NCBI GenBank assembly: GCA_964475765.1
Contig: CAYYZH010000189.1
Span: 1-8,536, forward strand
DNA from: Thermohalobaculum sp964475765
GTDB taxonomy: Bacteria > Pseudomonadota > Alphaproteobacteria > Rhodobacterales > Rhodobacteraceae
Direction of reading: 5' to 3'
Length of the DNA stretch: 8,536 bases
The notes beneath the pieces were generated by a model, which made no database searches, was not told where the DNA came from, and saw only the letters and a program-made list of their open reading frames with translations. Each line of letters opens with the position of its first letter. The stretch's first letter is position 1. Shown here piece after piece: positions 7,106 through 8,536 of this stretch. The translations under genes and the position numbers were made by a program.

Positions 7106-7130
7106 GTCACCCTAAGCCTCGACGGGTGAC
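7106..7130 (-). terminator. Inverted repeat downstream of uvrD, weak terminator candidate
   Basis: GTCACCC (7106-7112) and GGGTGAC (7124-7130) form a perfect 7-bp stem with an 11-base loop, 28 bases after the uvrD stop. On the minus strand it is followed by ATCTTCG rather than a T-run, so it is not a clear intrinsic terminator. It may instead be a protein-binding site or an mRNA 3'-end stabiliser. Confidence 0.3.
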
Positions 7131-7158
7131 GTTCGCTCCCATGCGGCAAATGCTTGGA

Positions 7159-8536
7159 TCAGAATGGAATGTCACTGTTTGATGCAGCGGCTTCGGTGAC
7201 ATAGGACGCAACAACGCGTTTCTCGCCGGCTTTTTCGAAGTCGATCGACAGCTTGTCGCCTTCGATGGCCTGGATCACGCCATATCCGAACTTCTGGTGG
7301 AAGACGCGTACTCCCGGCTCGAACCGGCTGATGGCTTCGGCGTCGATGACAAGGCCGCGGGCTTCGCGCGGCTGGCCGACGCCCTTCTGGCCGCGACGCT
7401 CATTCATCCGCCGCCAGCCCGGCGAGTTATATGTTGACGCTGCCACCGCACGTTCTTCCAGCACTGATCCCGCGGGTGTCGACACAGGAGAGGCTGCACC
7501 GTAGCTGCCTCCATAGAGGCCGGGCGGCGTCAGGACCTCTACATGATCAGGGGGCAACTCGTCGATAAACCGGCTCGGCATCGAGCTTTGCCAGCGCCCG
7601 TACATATGCCGGTTCGCGGCGAAGCTGACGGTGAGATGCGCCTCGGCGCGGGTGAGGCCGACATAGGCGAGGCGGCGCTCCTCCTCGACGCCCTTCACAC
7701 CGTTCTCGTCCATCGAGCGTTGTGAGGGGAACAGCCCGTCCTCCCAGCCCGGCAGGAACACCACGGGGAACTCCAACCCCTTGGCGGCATGCAGTGTCAT
7801 GATCGAGACCTTCTCCGCGCCGTCTTCGGTCTCATTGTCCATCACGAGGCTGACATGTTCGAGGAACCCTTGCAGGTTCTCGAACTCCTCCAGCGCCTTG
7901 ACCAGCTCCTTGAGGTTCTCGAGCCGGCCCGGCGCTTCCGGCGATTTGTCGTTCAGCCACATCTCGGTATAGCCGGCCTCATCAAGGATCAGCTCTGCCA
8001 ACGCGACATGGTCCGCGCCCTTAACCGAGAGCGCCATCGACCAGCGGTCAAACCCGTCGATCAGCTCGCCAAGAGCCTTGGTCGCCCGCGCGCTCAGTGC
8101 CTTTTCGTCGACAGCCAAACGGCAGGCATCGAAGAGACCGATACCGTTCTCGCGCGCCATATAGTTCAGTGTTTGCAGCGCCTTGTCGCCGATCCCGCGT
8201 TTTGGCGTGTTGATGATCCGCTCAAGCGCCAAGCCGTCATCGGGCGAGGTCGCAACGCGGAAATAGGCCATCGCATCGCGGATCTCCATGCGTTCATAGA
8301 ACCGTGGCCCGCCGATCACGCGGTAAGGCAGGCCGATCGTCAGGAACCGGTCTTCAAAGGCGCGCATCTGGAAGGACGCCCGTACCAGGATCGCCTGATT
8401 GTCCAGCCCCACCGGGTCATGCCCGCGGGTGCCGCGCTGATAGGCCTCGATCTCCTCAGCGATCCAACGCGCCTCTTCCTCTCCGTCCCAATGACCGATC
8501 AAACGAACCTTCTCGCCGTCCTGGGCATCAGTCCAA
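7159..8536 (-). CDS. uvrD: ATP-dependent DNA helicase UvrD/PcrA, N-terminus off the right edge
   Basis: Superfamily 1 3'-5' DNA helicase acting in nucleotide excision and mismatch repair and in clearing stalled complexes. 458 C-terminal residues are visible, from WTDAQDGEKVRL at the edge to SNSDIPF. The frame is open to the edge, so the gene is cut, not short. Visible parts in order: the motif IV region ILVRASFQMRAFEDRF, YRVIGGPRFYER, domain 2B, motif V TLHAAKGLEFPVVFLPGWED (about 7738-7797) and motif VI EEERRLAYVGLTRA (about 7645-7686). A low-complexity linker follows, then the C-terminal Tudor-like RNA-polymerase/DNA-binding domain with GVRVFHQKFGYGVI. Walker A and motifs Ia-III are outside. 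A TTG at 8502 is internal, not the start. Full-length relatives are about 720-820 residues. Confidence 0.93.
   Translation of the reverse strand, partial: WTDAQDGEKVRLIGHWDGEEEARWIAEEIEAYQRGTRGHDPVGLDNQAILVRASFQMRAFEDRFLTIGLPYRVIGGPRFYERMEIRDAMAYFRVATSPDDGLALERIINTPKRGIGDKALQTLNYMARENGIGLFDACRLAVDEKALSARATKALGELIDGFDRWSMALSVKGADHVALAELILDEAGYTEMWLNDKSPEAPGRLENLKELVKALEEFENLQGFLEHVSLVMDNETEDGAEKVSIMTLHAAKGLEFPVVFLPGWEDGLFPSQRSMDENGVKGVEEERRLAYVGLTRAEAHLTVSFAANRHMYGRWQSSMPSRFIDELPPDHVEVLTPPGLYGGSYGAASPVSTPAGSVLEERAVAASTYNSPGWRRMNERRGQKGVGQPREARGLVIDAEAISRFEPGVRVFHQKFGYGVIQAIEGDKLSIDFEKAGEKRVVASYVTEAAASNSDIPF

Noticed and set aside
6246..7115. A 289-codon plus-strand frame across trkH
   Set aside because: It is antisense to clear TrkH pore motifs and is low-complexity Arg/Gln/His-rich; a shadow frame.

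Overview
The window looks like an ordinary stretch of chromosome from an alphaproteobacterium, most likely Rhodobacterales (Rhodobacteraceae, Roseobacter group). The grounds are high GC with strong third-position GC bias, TrkH and UvrD sequences of the alphaproteobacterial type, and a benzoate-CoA ligase family enzyme common in that group. This is judged from remembered family sequences; no search was run.

Layout, left to right: (1) minus strand, 1-1001: the N-terminal two thirds of a benzoate/4-hydroxybenzoate-CoA ligase family enzyme, running off the left edge. (2) minus strand, 1083-1159: a tRNA with anticodon CAT, read as elongator tRNA-Met, with an unusual acceptor-stem mismatch and a plausible promoter upstream. 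(3) plus strand, 1321-3024: a ThDP-dependent acetolactate-synthase-like enzyme of the catabolic AlsS type. (4) plus strand, 3109-4379: an NAD(P)-dependent aldehyde dehydrogenase interrupted by a 100-base run of N, followed by a strong hairpin terminator at 4393-4422. (5) minus strand, 4429-5394: a Tat-exported metallo-beta-lactamase-fold hydrolase resembling methyl parathion hydrolase. (6) minus strand, 5508-6959: the potassium transporter subunit TrkH. (7) minus strand, 7159-8536: the C-terminal part of a UvrD/PcrA DNA helicase, running off the right edge. No gene-free stretch exceeds 300 bases.

The genes are mostly unrelated housekeeping or catabolic units. The one clear functional pair is the ThDP enzyme and the aldehyde dehydrogenase: same strand, 84 bases apart, closed by one terminator. 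They probably act in sequence on a keto acid and the aldehyde made from it, but the substrate cannot be read from sequence. The N run is an assembly gap of unknown true size. The two halves of the aldehyde dehydrogenase are in different frames across it, and the catalytic Cys and Glu lie in the missing part.

I see no CRISPR array, transposon, phage gene, toxin-antitoxin pair or defence system, and no convincing novel system. The items most worth a second look are the ThDP/ALDH pair, the exported hydrolase and the tRNA acceptor-stem mismatch.
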